Shown: positions 17,079 through 26,495, numbered from the stretch's first letter. The stretch: DNA of 64,000 nucleotides from an uncultured Peptoniphilaceae bacterium (GCA_943912255.1 CALTTP010000007.1:59121-123120), one strand, 5' to 3'. Translations and numbers: made by a program. Notes: generated from the letters alone by a model not told the origin.

Positions 17079-17450
17079 CCTTTTGAATCTTTAGTTTTTT
17101 GTTGTTTTCGAAGTTTTTTAAACTTCACAAAGTTTATATAATAGTTTAATATTCTTTTCCATCCTTAAGGGAGAGGCCTAATGAAACTTTTTGTAATGTT
17201 TCCTAACGGCCTCTCCCTTAAAAACCCTCTCCTCCTTACCCTTCCAACGATTCAGGATTTGCAATCCTGAAAATCTAGCTATTAAAGGAGAAGGCAATCT
17301 GTTGGATTTCTTTCTGGTTTTTAAAGTGTATTTTGTAAATTTTTTGGTAATTCGATGTCTTGTATCCCACTTCTAATTTCTCATATCTCACCTCTAATAA
17401 AGAACCTATTTGATGGTTCCTTTTCCCTTCCCTTTTAATCCCAACCCTTT
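17079..17450 (+). repeat. composite palindromic intergenic repeat, copy 3
   Basis: Order of blocks: CGAAGTTTtttAAACTTC hairpin, ATTCTTTTCCATCC, a long palindrome TTAAGGGAGAGGCC/GGCCTCTCCCTTAA (17165-17222), TCAGGATTTGCAATCCTGA hairpin, TTAAAGTGTATTTTGTAAA, TTCGATGTCTTGTATC, then GAACCTATTTGATGGTTCC with CTTCCC. The 20.2-kb copy has the same order; the 50.6-kb copy is its reverse complement. Confidence 0.85.
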
Positions 17451-17453
17451 TTT

Positions 17454-17550
17454 AATCGGGCACTCAGCTCCACTAAAACATAAAAGTCTGATTAATCAAT
17501 GAAAAGTATAGGACTAAATATCTACATTATTTAATAATGAGTGCTTGGTT
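17454..17550. repeat. GCACTCA-family element
   Basis: About 97 bases bounded by AATCGGGCACTCAG and TGAGTGCTTGGTT. Its left end is nearly identical to that of the element at 33523-33624 (AATCGGGCACTCAGCTCC). Confidence 0.5.
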
Positions 17551-17561
17551 TTTTTGCATTT

Positions 17562-17592
17562 TAAAAGAGAGGCATGTTTTCATGCCTCTCTT
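17562..17592 (-). terminator. terminator of the ABC exporter gene
   Basis: AAGAGAGGCATG and CATGCCTCTCTT form a 12-bp stem around a 4-base loop, then TTTTAAAA on the minus strand, 30 bases after the stop codon. Confidence 0.8.
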
Positions 17593-17621
17593 CTGAAATT
17601 TAACTGTTAATTTTTATAAAT

Positions 17622-19433
17622 CTAGCCTTCTAGGACTGGTGTTGAAAAGTTATCTATGTCCATTGTGTCTAGGGCTGCTCCTCCTTGGGTGTATAGGTTA
17701 TGGTAGTAGCCTTTCTTTTCCATAAGCTCTTTATGGCTTCCTTCTTCTACTATTCCCTCTTCTGTCAATACAATTATCTTATCTGCATTTTGTACTGTTG
17801 TCAGTCTATGGGCAATGGTCAATGTGGTTCTTCCTTTTGAAAGTTTTTCTAAGGAATTTTGGATAATCTTTTCACTTTTATTATCTAGAGCAGAAGTAGC
17901 TTCGTCTAATATTAGTATTGGAGGATTCTTTAAAAATACTCTGGCTATTGAAATTCTCTGTTTTTGTCCTCCTGAAAGTTTAACTCCTCTTTCTCCTACG
18001 TAGGTGTCAAAACCATTTGGTAAATCCATGATAAAATCATAGGCTCCTGCTAGTTTTGAAGCTTGTATTATCTCTTCTTTTGATGCTCCTGGATTTCCAT
18101 ATTCGATATTTTCAAATACCGTTCCTGAGAATAGATATACATCCTGTTGAACCATACCTATATTTTGTCTAAGGCTCTTAAGGGTAAAGTCTTTTATATT
18201 TTTACCATCTATGGTAATCTTTCCCTTTGTTACATCATAAAACCTTGGTATTAGGTTACATATGGTGGTCTTTCCTCCTCCAGAAGGCCCAACTAAGGCC
18301 ACATTTGTATGATGTTTAATCTGCATGTCTAAATCCGTAAGAACATAGTCATCGTTGTCATGATATCTAAAGGAAACTTGGTCTAAAACTATATCCCCTT
18401 GAACATTTTTCAATTCTTGGGCATCTTCTTCATCGAATATTTCTATATCTGTTTCCATAAGCTCTGTAAATCTTTCGATTCCAGTCATACCTCTTTGGAA
18501 TTGTTCTGTAAATTCTATAATTCTTCTTACTGTATTTAATAAAGTGGTAACAAATAGAACATAGGCTACTAAATCACCAGGATCCAGTTGGCCTCTAATC
18601 ATTAGATATCCTCCAAGAACTAAAACTGTTAGATACATTAGGCCATCAAATACTCTTGTGACAGCAAAGAAGCCTGCCATTTGTCTATAGGATTCTTTTT
18701 TAATATCCAAAAACTCTCTATTTCCCTTGTCAAACTTTCTAGTTTCTTCATCTTCATTGGTAAAGGATTTAACTACTCTTACACCTAGAAGACTGTCTTC
18801 AACTTGAGAGTTTATCTCTCCAATGTGATTTCTCTGTGCTTTAAACGCTCTTCTCATTCTCTTTCTAAAAGCTGAAGTAGCAAATATCATAATTGGTATA
18901 AGCATAAAGATTATCAAAGTCAAAGGAACATTTATATTTATCAATATCACAAAGGATAGTAGGATTTTGATTGCTCCAATAAAATATTCCTCTGGACAGT
19001 GGTGAGAAAATTCCGTTATATCAAAAAGGTCATTAGTAATACGGGACATTATCTGTCCTATTTTAGCATCGTTAAAATAGGAGTCAGATAGTTTATGAAG
19101 ATGATCGAAAAGATCCTTTCTCATATCCGTTTCAATTCTCGCTCCCATTATATGACCAGTCTTTTGCATATAGTAACCTGCAAGAACTTCCATGGATTTT
19201 ATTACTAAAAACACAATCCCTAGTTTAATTAACATATTTATAGAAAGAGCTGTAACATCCTTTAGTCCTGTATTAGTAATATATCTTAATATTAAAGGTA
19301 AGACTATTTCACTAACAGTGGTTAAAGATGCACAGAATAAATCGAAGAACAAAATATGTTTATAAGGCTTAAAATAGGGAACAAACATTTGAATTAACTG
19401 TCTATTAGAATGATTTCTGTAATTATCTTTCAA
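17622..19433 (-). CDS. ABC exporter, fused membrane and ATPase domains
   Basis: The 603-residue protein is a half-transporter of the MsbA/LmrA/BmrA type: six membrane helices (~residues 25-320) followed by an ATPase with Walker A GPSGGGKTT (~382), the Q loop, signature LSGGQKQRISIARV (~484), Walker B ILILDEATSALD and the switch His in IAHRLTTVQNADKI. It would work as a homodimer exporting lipids or drugs. It lies four bases downstream of a thioesterase gene and is probably cotranscribed. The substrate is not evident. Confidence 0.92.
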   Translation of the reverse strand: MKDNYRNHSNRQLIQMFVPYFKPYKHILFFDLFCASLTTVSEIVLPLILRYITNTGLKDVTALSINMLIKLGIVFLVIKSMEVLAGYYMQKTGHIMGARIETDMRKDLFDHLHKLSDSYFNDAKIGQIMSRITNDLFDITEFSHHCPEEYFIGAIKILLSFVILININVPLTLIIFMLIPIMIFATSAFRKRMRRAFKAQRNHIGEINSQVEDSLLGVRVVKSFTNEDEETRKFDKGNREFLDIKKESYRQMAGFFAVTRVFDGLMYLTVLVLGGYLMIRGQLDPGDLVAYVLFVTTLLNTVRRIIEFTEQFQRGMTGIERFTELMETDIEIFDEEDAQELKNVQGDIVLDQVSFRYHDNDDYVLTDLDMQIKHHTNVALVGPSGGGKTTICNLIPRFYDVTKGKITIDGKNIKDFTLKSLRQNIGMVQQDVYLFSGTVFENIEYGNPGASKEEIIQASKLAGAYDFIMDLPNGFDTYVGERGVKLSGGQKQRISIARVFLKNPPILILDEATSALDNKSEKIIQNSLEKLSKGRTTLTIAHRLTTVQNADKIIVLTEEGIVEEGSHKELMEKKGYYHNLYTQGGAALDTMDIDNFSTPVLEG

Positions 19434-19437
19434 AATA

Positions 19438-19806
19438 TCACCTCGTTAAATTATTTTTATCAATAGGTTTAGGCCTAAAATTTTCATCCACAGACACCAT
19501 TGTAAAAGCGCCTTGGCTAGAGATAAGATTTCTTTCCTTTATTATATTTTCTACCCTAATGGTAATAGAAGTATTGCCTACCCTTTCAACAGTCCCCGTG
19601 GAAACAATATGTTCTCCTAAATAGGCACTGTTTTTATATACAATATCATTTACCGCCACAGTTACAGTTTCACCGTCAATATAATGCTTAGAAACATACC
19701 CAGCAGTGGCATCCATTATCTTATAACCCTCTCCACCATGAAGAAAGTCATAATAGTTAAGCATTTCCTTAGTTATTTCCTTTTCATAAGTTTCACTATA
19801 AGTCAT
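19438..19806 (-). CDS. hotdog-fold acyl-CoA thioesterase
   Basis: The 122-residue product has the single hotdog domain of short acyl-CoA thioesterases: LNYYDFLHGGEGYKIMDATAG (the N-H/D-xxG-type active loop), a central helix, and strands with AVNDIVYKNSAYLGEHI and TRVENII-type repeats. The substrate chain length cannot be told. I chose ATG 19804-19806, nine bases after AAAGG; an upstream ATG at 19824 has no ribosome site. It precedes the ABC exporter by four bases. Confidence 0.8.
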   Translation of the reverse strand: MTYSETYEKEITKEMLNYYDFLHGGEGYKIMDATAGYVSKHYIDGETVTVAVNDIVYKNSAYLGEHIVSTGTVERVGNTSITIRVENIIKERNLISSQGAFTMVSVDENFRPKPIDKNNLTR

Positions 19807-19949
19807 AAAAATTAACCTTTCCATCCATCATAATAGTAAGATTTTACTGCTATAAAAAGAAAAAAACATTTTGCTTTCAGTATTACAATAAAATCACTAC
19901 AAATTATCATATCATAACAGGAATAGAGTTACTAGACTAATGAAAAAGG

Positions 19950-20706
19950 GGCAAGGAAGTTTTATGACTTCCTTTGACCTTCTTGCCTAACGGCAGGGGG
20001 TTAGTCGGAATTTAACAAATTCCGTTAAAATTACTTTAATTGAATTTTTTCTTTTCTAATCTTCTTAGGAGGGGACTAAGGAACGTTTCGTATGTTCCTA
20101 TCGTCCCCTCCTAAAACCACCCCTTCTTACCCTCCAACGATTTAGGGGCTTGCGCCTCCCCTAAATACCCCAGCGTAATAAGAGGTAGGAAAGATGTTGG
20201 CTTTCCTGTAACCTTTTATAGTTGTTTTCGGAGTTTTTTTAACTTCACAAAGTTTATATAAATGTTTAATATTCTTTTCCATCCTTAAGGGAGAGGCCTA
20301 ATGAAACTTTTCGTAATGTTTCCTAACGGCCTCTCCCTTAAAAAACCCTCTCCCCTTACCCTTCAACGATTCAGGATTTGCAATCCTGAAAACCTAGCTA
20401 TTAAAGGAGAAAGAAATCTGTACGATTTCTTTCTAGTTTTTAAAGTGTATTTTGTAATTTTTTTGGTAATTCGATGTCTTGTATCTCACTTCTAATTTCT
20501 CACATCTCACCTCTAATAAAGAACCTATTTGATGGTTCCTTTTCCCTTCCCTTTTAATCCCAACCCTTTTACCTCCATAAATTCAGGGACTAGCCGCCCC
20601 TAAAAACCCTGCGTAATAAGAGGTAGGAAAGATGTTGGCTTTCCTGTAACCTTTTATAGTTGTTTTCGAATTTTTTTAAACTTCGAATACAAACCCTAAA
20701 GCTAAA
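19950..20706 (+). repeat. composite palindromic intergenic repeat, copies 4 and 5 in tandem
   Basis: Fills the gap of over 900 bases between the thioesterase gene and ftsH. The first unit carries GCCTAACGGCAGG, CGGAATTTAACAAATTCCG and an AGGAGGGGAC/GTCCCCTCCT palindrome (20063-20114). The second (from ~20220) is near-identical to the 17.1-kb copy, with the TTAAGGGAGAGGCC palindrome at 20285-20342. A block of 58 identical bases (20173-20230 and 20611-20668) marks a 438-base period. A 64-codon open frame at 20301-20495 lies in the repeat and is not conserved in the 17.1-kb copy. Confidence 0.85.
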
Positions 20707-20745
20707 GAAAAAATCAAGTACTATAATAGCACTTGATTTTTTCTT
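20707..20745 (-). terminator. terminator of ftsH
   Basis: AAATCAAGT and ACTTGATTT form a stem flanked by A-run and T-run on both sides, so it can stop transcripts in either direction. It abuts the ftsH stop codon at 20744. Confidence 0.8.
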
Positions 20746-22600
20746 ATATCTCTTCTGAAATCTCTTCTTCTTTTTTATTTAATATCTCCATAAACTCTTC
20801 TCCTGTAATTGTTTCTTTTTCCAATAGGAATTTTGCAATTTCATGGAGTTTATCGATATTTTCTTTTAATATATTTTTAGCTTTCTCTTGTGCTTCTTTT
20901 ATGATCTTTTCAATCATATTATCCACTTGAGCAGCTTTTTCTGCTGAAGCGTTACTTGATGTTGTTCCATCCAAGTATTTGTTATTTCTAGTATCTAAGG
21001 CAACCATTCCAAACTCATCGGTCATACCATATTGGGTAATCATGGAACGAGCAAGGTTTGTTGCTCTTTCTATATCGTTAGCAGCTCCTGTTGTCTTTGT
21101 ATTAAATACTACTTCTTCTGCGGAACGGCCTCCTGTTAGGGTTACAATTTCGTTAAACAAGTCCTCTTTACTCATAAGGAATTTTTCTTCTTGTTCCACT
21201 TGCATTGTATATCCTAATGCTCCAGAAGTTCTAGGTATAATCGTTATTTTAGTAACTGGAGCTTGGTGTGTCTGTGCTGCCGCTACTAGTGCATGTCCCA
21301 CTTCGTGATAAGCTATTAACTCTTTTTCCTTTGGTGAAATAACCATTCCCTTCTTCTGTTGTCCAGCTATTACTATTTCAACAGATTCCACTAATTCCAC
21401 TTGGGATACTAGAGTCTTGCCATGTTTTACTGCAAGAAGTGCAGACTCATTTATAATATTTGCTAGTTGTGCTCCTGAAGCTCCTGCCGTCATTAAGGCA
21501 ACTTGTCTATAATCCACATCTGCTTCAGTCTTTATCTTTCTAGCATGAACTTTTAATATCGCTTCCCTACCAGCTAAATCCGGTAGTTCTACAGGAATTC
21601 TTCTGTCGAAACGTCCTGGCCTTGTCAAGGCAGGATCTAGTATCTCCGGTCTATTTGTAGCCGCCAAGATAACTACTCCTGTATTTCCTTCAAAGCCGTC
21701 CATTTCATTTAAAAGTTGGTTAAGGGTTTGTTCTCTTTCGTCATTTCCACTTAATCCGTGGCTATCTCTTTTTTTACCTATGGCATCTATCTCATCGATA
21801 AATACTATACAAGGGGCTTTTTCCTTTGCCTGTTTAAAAAGATCTCTAACTTTTGAGGCTCCCATCCCTACAAACAACTCTACGAATTCCGATCCTGACA
21901 TAGAGAAAAACGGTACATTAGCCTCTCCTGCAACAGCTTGTGCAAGTAGGGTCTTACCTGTTCCTGGAGGTCCCACTAGTAGTACCCCCTTTGGTAAAAC
22001 AGCACCAATTTCTGTATATTTTTTAGGATCATGAAGAAAATCTACAATTTCCAAAAGGTCTTCCTTGGCTTCATCCTGACCGGCAACATCATCAAATCTT
22101 TTGCCGGGTTTGGACTGTACATAGATTTTAGCATTGCTTTTTCCAAAGCTCATGGAATTCCCGCCCATTCTCTTAGTTAAGAACCTGGAGAATAGCATAA
22201 TTATTCCAAAGAATACTAAAATTTGAAGCACATAGGGTATTACTACCTTAGTGAAGACATTGGAACTTTGAGATTTCCAAGATACTCCTCCTACTTCCTT
22301 CATCTTTGGGATAAGATCTTTGTCATACCCGTAGTTGGTGTATGGAGTTCTATATCTTTTTTCTGTTCCGTCCTTTTCCTTAATAGTAAACTCCAGTGGA
22401 TCATTAAGTTCCACATAGGTTACTTGCCCTTTTTCCAGCATGGTCCAGAATTTATCATAGGTTACTTCTGATACTCCGCCACCTGAAAATATTGGTAAAA
22501 GGAAGGAAAAAATCAAACTCCAAACAATCAACCCAATTAATATCATGGTAATGGAATTAGGCCTTAAGTTGTTAGGAAATTTTGAATTTCCCTTCTTCAT
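20744..22600 (-). CDS. ftsH: ATP-dependent zinc metalloprotease FtsH
   Basis: The 618-residue protein has two membrane helices (~residues 18-38 and ~118-140) with an extracytoplasmic domain between, an AAA+ module (Walker A GPPGTGKT near 210, Walker B CIVFIDEIDAIG, second region of homology RPGRFDRRI), and an M41 protease domain with the zinc motif HEVGH (~430). FtsH degrades membrane and regulatory proteins at the inner membrane. Normally ftsH follows tilS-hpt; here it follows a MarR regulator by 16 bases, forming a two-gene operon, which is unusual. Confidence 0.95.
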   Translation of the reverse strand: MKKGNSKFPNNLRPNSITMILIGLIVWSLIFSFLLPIFSGGGVSEVTYDKFWTMLEKGQVTYVELNDPLEFTIKEKDGTEKRYRTPYTNYGYDKDLIPKMKEVGGVSWKSQSSNVFTKVVIPYVLQILVFFGIIMLFSRFLTKRMGGNSMSFGKSNAKIYVQSKPGKRFDDVAGQDEAKEDLLEIVDFLHDPKKYTEIGAVLPKGVLLVGPPGTGKTLLAQAVAGEANVPFFSMSGSEFVELFVGMGASKVRDLFKQAKEKAPCIVFIDEIDAIGKKRDSHGLSGNDEREQTLNQLLNEMDGFEGNTGVVILAATNRPEILDPALTRPGRFDRRIPVELPDLAGREAILKVHARKIKTEADVDYRQVALMTAGASGAQLANIINESALLAVKHGKTLVSQVELVESVEIVIAGQQKKGMVISPKEKELIAYHEVGHALVAAAQTHQAPVTKITIIPRTSGALGYTMQVEQEEKFLMSKEDLFNEIVTLTGGRSAEEVVFNTKTTGAANDIERATNLARSMITQYGMTDEFGMVALDTRNNKYLDGTTSSNASAEKAAQVDNMIEKIIKEAQEKAKNILKENIDKLHEIAKFLLEKETITGEEFMEILNKKEEEISEEI

Positions 22601-22616
22601 CTACTCACCTTCCAGT

Positions 22617-23060
22617 CTAGTTTTTAGCAAGAAGATCTAAACATTGATTAAGTTCTTTTAGCATTCCCACAAGGTTTTCGTAGTCCTTTTCTTTCATGGA
22701 ACCTAATTTATCATGAAGTTTTTCATTCATTTGTTCTTTAATTAAGTTTATAATCTCTTTACCTTTATCTGTTGTAGCAACATGTACAACTCTTTCATCT
22801 TCTAAAGATCTTGTTCTTTTTAGCAGACCTTCTTTTTCCAATCCTTTACACATATTAGAAATATTACCGCCTGCTACTCCTAGAGAAAGTCCTAGTTCTC
22901 CTATTGTTGCATTTTCAAGTCTTTCAACTTCAAGTAAAACCTTTAACTTCATATTGGTTAAACTATTTACTGCAGCTATAGGTAGAAGTATAGAATCTAT
23001 CTTTCTAGCAGCCTCTCTTACCAATTGTGCGGTTTCAGTTCCTAAATCTGTCCAATCCAT
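22617..23060 (-). CDS. MarR-family transcription regulator
   Basis: The 147-residue protein is a winged-helix MarR regulator: an N-terminal dimer helix, NMKLKVLLEVERLENATIGELGLSLGVAGGNISNMCKGLEKEGLL (helix-turn-helix, ~35-82) and the wing with EDERVVHVATTDKGKEI. It lies just upstream of ftsH in the same direction and probably controls that transcript and itself; a 17-base palindrome (23118-23134) upstream is a candidate operator. The ligand is unknown. Confidence 0.87.
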   Translation of the reverse strand: MDWTDLGTETAQLVREAARKIDSILLPIAAVNSLTNMKLKVLLEVERLENATIGELGLSLGVAGGNISNMCKGLEKEGLLKRTRSLEDERVVHVATTDKGKEIINLIKEQMNEKLHDKLGSMKEKDYENLVGMLKELNQCLDLLAKN

Positions 23061-23117
23061 TTACAATCACCATTCCTTTTTTATTTTTTATTAACCCCTT
23101 AGGTTTTAAAAACAGTT

Positions 23118-23134
23118 TTACACTATATGTGTAA
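23118..23134. promoter_or_regulatory. candidate MarR operator
   Basis: TTACAC-TATAT-GTGTAA is a perfect inverted repeat 58 bases upstream of the marR start codon. Size and symmetry fit MarR-dimer sites. The rest of the gap (23061-23404) shows nothing else I can name. Confidence 0.45.
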
Positions 23135-23404
23135 GTAAGTCTGATTTCTTATGATAAGGATTTAGTATCAAATGTTAGAAATTCCCCATTCAAAGAATCA
23201 TACTTTACTATTTATGATATATACCCACCAATTTAATACTTAAACATAAACTCTTTAGTATTTTATTTAATAAGATTTTACCTTATTAGTCTGAAAAAAA
23301 CCTTAAGTTTTTATTATAATTCTGAATTTTATTTTATCTTCAAAAAATTTGTCTATTCTAAGAAAAGAAAATGCCCATATAAATTATTTATCTTATTTTT
23401 ATAT

Positions 23405-24334
23405 CTATTCTACTACTATTCTTACCCTTTCTTCTAAAACTTTAATATCACCTTGAGAAATCTCGCCAAAATGCTCACCGTCTGTATGACAATTTACAGG
23501 ATTGCTCAATGTGAAAGAAAAATTCTTTCCTTTATAATAGCTTATATTTTCCCTTTGACTTAGACCAAAGACCAAACCTTTTAACAATATGGGAAGGATT
23601 TGTCCCTTGCTTTTACCCTGTATTAGACAAAACTCCATTACTCCGTCATATCCTTTTGCCATTGGGGCTAATTTAAAGCCCTTCCCCGCGTAAGGTGTGT
23701 TCATAACCGTTGTAAAGTATATATTTTCAAATTCCCTTTCAATGCCATCTATTACAATCTTTCCTTTAACTGGTCTATAGTTCATTAGGGCCTTTACTCC
23801 TGAGTAAATATACATAAACCCCTTTAGGGAGGAACCATTAAACCTTCTCCTAAGGGATGGATTATTTACATTTAGGGCAAGGGAACCGTCATATCCTGAT
23901 CCAGCCGTAACGATAAACTTTCTCTTCTTTCCTTGAGAGCTTATCTCTCCAATATTATAATCCACTAATTTTCTAGGATTTAATGCACATTTTAACATTT
24001 CAATCGGAGTCTTCCTGTGTTTGAAGGAGCGAACAAAGTCATTTCCACTGCCTACGGGAATTACCGTAAGGTTGATTCTATTGTGATTGTAAAGTCCATT
24101 TACCACTTCGTTTAAGGTTCCATCTCCTCCAATGCAAATCAATGTAATCTCCTCTTGTAAATCCTTTGTAATTTCTGAAGCGATGGCCTTTGCATTTCTT
24201 TTTTTAGTAGTAAAATATACCTGGTAGACAATTTTCTGCCCATCTAAATATTCTATTAGTTCCCTTCCAAGTCTTTGTCCATCTCCTAGACCTGAATTCG
24301 GGTTTATAATTAAAATCAATCTTCTTTTATTCAT
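23405..24334 (-). CDS. diacylglycerol/lipid kinase, YegS/DgkB family
   Basis: The 309-residue protein shows the lipid-kinase catalytic domain: ILIINPNSGLGDG (residues ~6-18), CIGGDGTLNEVVNGL (~83-97, nucleotide site) and PVGSGNDFVRS, with TDGEHFGE near the C-terminus. The family phosphorylates diacylglycerol to return it to phospholipid synthesis. It acts at the cytoplasmic face. There is no Shine-Dalgarno sequence before ATG 24334; instead a TATAAT lies 10 bases upstream, suggesting a leaderless transcript. Confidence 0.88.
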   Translation of the reverse strand: MNKRRLILIINPNSGLGDGQRLGRELIEYLDGQKIVYQVYFTTKKRNAKAIASEITKDLQEEITLICIGGDGTLNEVVNGLYNHNRINLTVIPVGSGNDFVRSFKHRKTPIEMLKCALNPRKLVDYNIGEISSQGKKRKFIVTAGSGYDGSLALNVNNPSLRRRFNGSSLKGFMYIYSGVKALMNYRPVKGKIVIDGIEREFENIYFTTVMNTPYAGKGFKLAPMAKGYDGVMEFCLIQGKSKGQILPILLKGLVFGLSQRENISYYKGKNFSFTLSNPVNCHTDGEHFGEISQGDIKVLEERVRIVVE

Positions 24335-24344
24335 ATCAATGAAA

Positions 24345-24371
24345 ATTATACCATATACTAATTTCTTTCAA
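24345..24371 (-). promoter_or_regulatory. promoter giving a leaderless lipid-kinase mRNA
   Basis: On the minus strand TTGAAA (24366-24371) and TATAAT (24345-24350) are 15 bases apart. The -10 ends 10 bases before the ATG, so the leader would be only a few bases long. Confidence 0.5.
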
Positions 24372-24421
24372 CAGTAGTAAATATTTTGTTATTTCTCAAT
24401 ATAATAGTGGAGGTGATAATA

Positions 24422-25339
24422 ATGAAAATAGGTGTTGACCTATCAATGTGGAATTCTTCTAGCGACTTTAATAAAGCTAAGAGAAACGGACTGGACTTTG
24501 CCATTATTAGGGCAGGTAGCGGTGTAACTTTAAGGGATCCATCTTTTGAGAAGAACTATATGAGATGCAAAAAGGCAAATATTCCCGTAGGTGCCTACTG
24601 GTATCTATATGCTGTAGATTTAAAGGGAGCAAGAAGGGAAGCTGAGCTTTTTCTGCAAAGGTTGAGTAACAAAAGCTTTGAATATCCTGTGTACTTAGAC
24701 TTGGAAGATAAATGCCAAAACAAGTTGTCTCGAAAAAATATTACAGAGATAGCTTTAGAGTTTATGATTACTGTGGAAAACAAAGGCTACTATGTTGGAC
24801 TCTACTCCATGGGATCTTGGTTTAGGGACAAGTTTTTACTTAACCACCAGTACAAGGGTAAGACCATTAAAGACTTTGATTCATGGGTTGCCCACTGGAC
24901 CTATAGCTATAACAAAAAGTCTTCTTTTGTAGACTCTTCAACAGGTATGTGGCAATATACAGACTGCGGCAGTTTTCCTGGCATTGGCAAAGCGGGAAAG
25001 AACTTGGATTTAAATATATCTTTTAAAGATTATCCTACAATTATTGGAAAATCCAGTTTAAATTCCACAAGTATTTTAGGGTCAAAGGAAAAAGAAATCC
25101 TTATGATTTCTAAAGTAGAAAGTGTGGATGTTTCAAAGTCTTTAAACTATCTAAGGAAATCTTTTATTAAAAAGGGATATTTAGTTGAAACTATGTCAGG
25201 GTATTTTGACTATGGAAAGTTTAAGAATTACAAGATAGTAGGATTAGGAGGATTCAGACAAAACCACAGCTCCTATTTAAATGAGTTTTATGGTGGAAAT
25301 GACGAAGAAGTTCTAGAACAACTGAAAAAGAAATACTGA
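24422..25339 (+). CDS. GH25-family muramidase without a signal peptide
   Basis: The 305-residue protein begins KIGVDLSMWNSSSDF and has the glycoside hydrolase 25 core to ~residue 205: FAIIRAGSG, GAYWYLYA, the catalytic pair in YLDLED, and the C-terminal WQYTDCG with NLDLNI. These enzymes cut the MurNAc-GlcNAc bond of peptidoglycan. Residues ~210-305 form a separate, unassigned domain. ATG 24422 follows GGAGGTGATAATA. No signal peptide is visible, unlike most secreted muramidases, so export would need lysis or another route. Confidence 0.85.
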   Translation: MKIGVDLSMWNSSSDFNKAKRNGLDFAIIRAGSGVTLRDPSFEKNYMRCKKANIPVGAYWYLYAVDLKGARREAELFLQRLSNKSFEYPVYLDLEDKCQNKLSRKNITEIALEFMITVENKGYYVGLYSMGSWFRDKFLLNHQYKGKTIKDFDSWVAHWTYSYNKKSSFVDSSTGMWQYTDCGSFPGIGKAGKNLDLNISFKDYPTIIGKSSLNSTSILGSKEKEILMISKVESVDVSKSLNYLRKSFIKKGYLVETMSGYFDYGKFKNYKIVGLGGFRQNHSSYLNEFYGGNDEEVLEQLKKKY

Positions 25340-25360
25340 TATTTAAAACCAAAGTAAAAA

Positions 25361-25392
25361 AGAGGATTCATCTGATAATTGATGAGTCCTCT
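25361..25392. terminator. bidirectional terminator between convergent genes
   Basis: AGAGGATTCATC pairs with GATGAGTCCTCT (one G-T) and is followed by T-runs on both strands, serving the muramidase gene and the convergent YitT gene. Confidence 0.85.
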
Positions 25393-25409
25393 ATTTTTGT
25401 TTTCTAATT

Positions 25410-26300
25410 CTATAATTCTGATGAGGTAAATCCCTTACCCTTTACTTCATAGGCATCAGTTACTGCCATAAAGGCGTTTCCATCGGCTTCTGAAACTATT
25501 TGCTTAACTAGTGCAAGTTGTCTTGTTCCCACTACGGTGTAAATTACCTTGTAGTTGGTATTTTTATAACCTCCACAACCTTCAAGAAAGGTCACTCCTC
25601 TATTTACTTTCTGAATTATTTGACGTTTTATTTCGTCATATTGTGACGAGATAATCATAATCTGTTTTCTTTCGCCTAATCCCATTTGTATCTTATCCAA
25701 CAGATTATAGCCAACAGCCATGGAAATAACTGTATATAGGCCTTTGTCTAAGGTAAATATATAGGATCCTAAAAGGATGATGATAATGTTCATGCCAAAT
25801 AGCGCATTTCCTATATTTACATTAAACCTTTGTTTAAAGATTCCTGCTAGGATGTCAAGTCCCCCTTGGGAACTTCCATTTCTAAACAAAATCCCCATTC
25901 CTAAACCGTTGATGGCCCCACCTATAACTGCAACGAGAAAACTATCCTCTAGTATAAATGGGTTTGGAAATTGGTCAAAGAATAAAAGGGCACCGGAAAG
26001 AACGAATGCAGAAATCATGGCGTAAGTAGTAAATTTTTTATTAATTAAAAAATAGCCTAAAATAACCAGGGGTATGTTTAAAACAAACACTGTCAACCCT
26101 GTAGGTATATCATACATAAATTTTAAAAGAAGTCCTATACCTCCTACACCACCACTTAAAAACCCCTTTTGTTGAAAGAAAAATGTCATTCCAAAGGCAC
26201 AGATAAAGTCACCTATAATGGTTGCTAAAATCCTTCTTACAAACTCTCTTTTAGTTCCTAAATACTGAGAAACCTTGTCTTTTATTAAATCCTCTTTCAT
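25410..26300 (-). CDS. YitT-family membrane protein with DUF2179 domain
   Basis: The 296-residue protein has five to six membrane helices (~20-200) with the YitT landmarks GFLSGGVGGIGLLL and GSSQGGLDILA, then a cytoplasmic DUF2179 domain (~210-290) containing TRQLALVKQIVSEADGNAFMAV. The molecular role of the family is unknown; transport has been proposed. A second, shorter YitT gene lies at 27757-28434 on the other strand. Confidence 0.87.
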   Translation of the reverse strand: MKEDLIKDKVSQYLGTKREFVRRILATIIGDFICAFGMTFFFQQKGFLSGGVGGIGLLLKFMYDIPTGLTVFVLNIPLVILGYFLINKKFTTYAMISAFVLSGALLFFDQFPNPFILEDSFLVAVIGGAINGLGMGILFRNGSSQGGLDILAGIFKQRFNVNIGNALFGMNIIIILLGSYIFTLDKGLYTVISMAVGYNLLDKIQMGLGERKQIMIISSQYDEIKRQIIQKVNRGVTFLEGCGGYKNTNYKVIYTVVGTRQLALVKQIVSEADGNAFMAVTDAYEVKGKGFTSSEL

Positions 26301-26495
26301 ATCTTTTTTCGGATTAAAACGAAATAACCTCCTTATTATTTCTACTAGCTATATGATAACTTATTTTCATAGATTTTTAAAGGTTTTCAGTAATTTCTAT
26401 TTTTGGACTCAAGTTTTATTATTATGCTCAAAAATAGTCCCTTGGTGAAGTTTTTGACTTCTATTTATTCTGATATAATTGACTTAGGTGATTTT

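Noticed and set aside
20301..20495. 64-codon open frame, similar to another at 50540-50734 (shared FRICNPENLAIKG)
   Set aside because: Both lie inside copies of the composite palindromic repeat. In the 17.1-kb copy the same sequence is frameshifted, and the start falls in a palindrome arm without a ribosome site. The similarity comes from the DNA repeat, not from protein selection.
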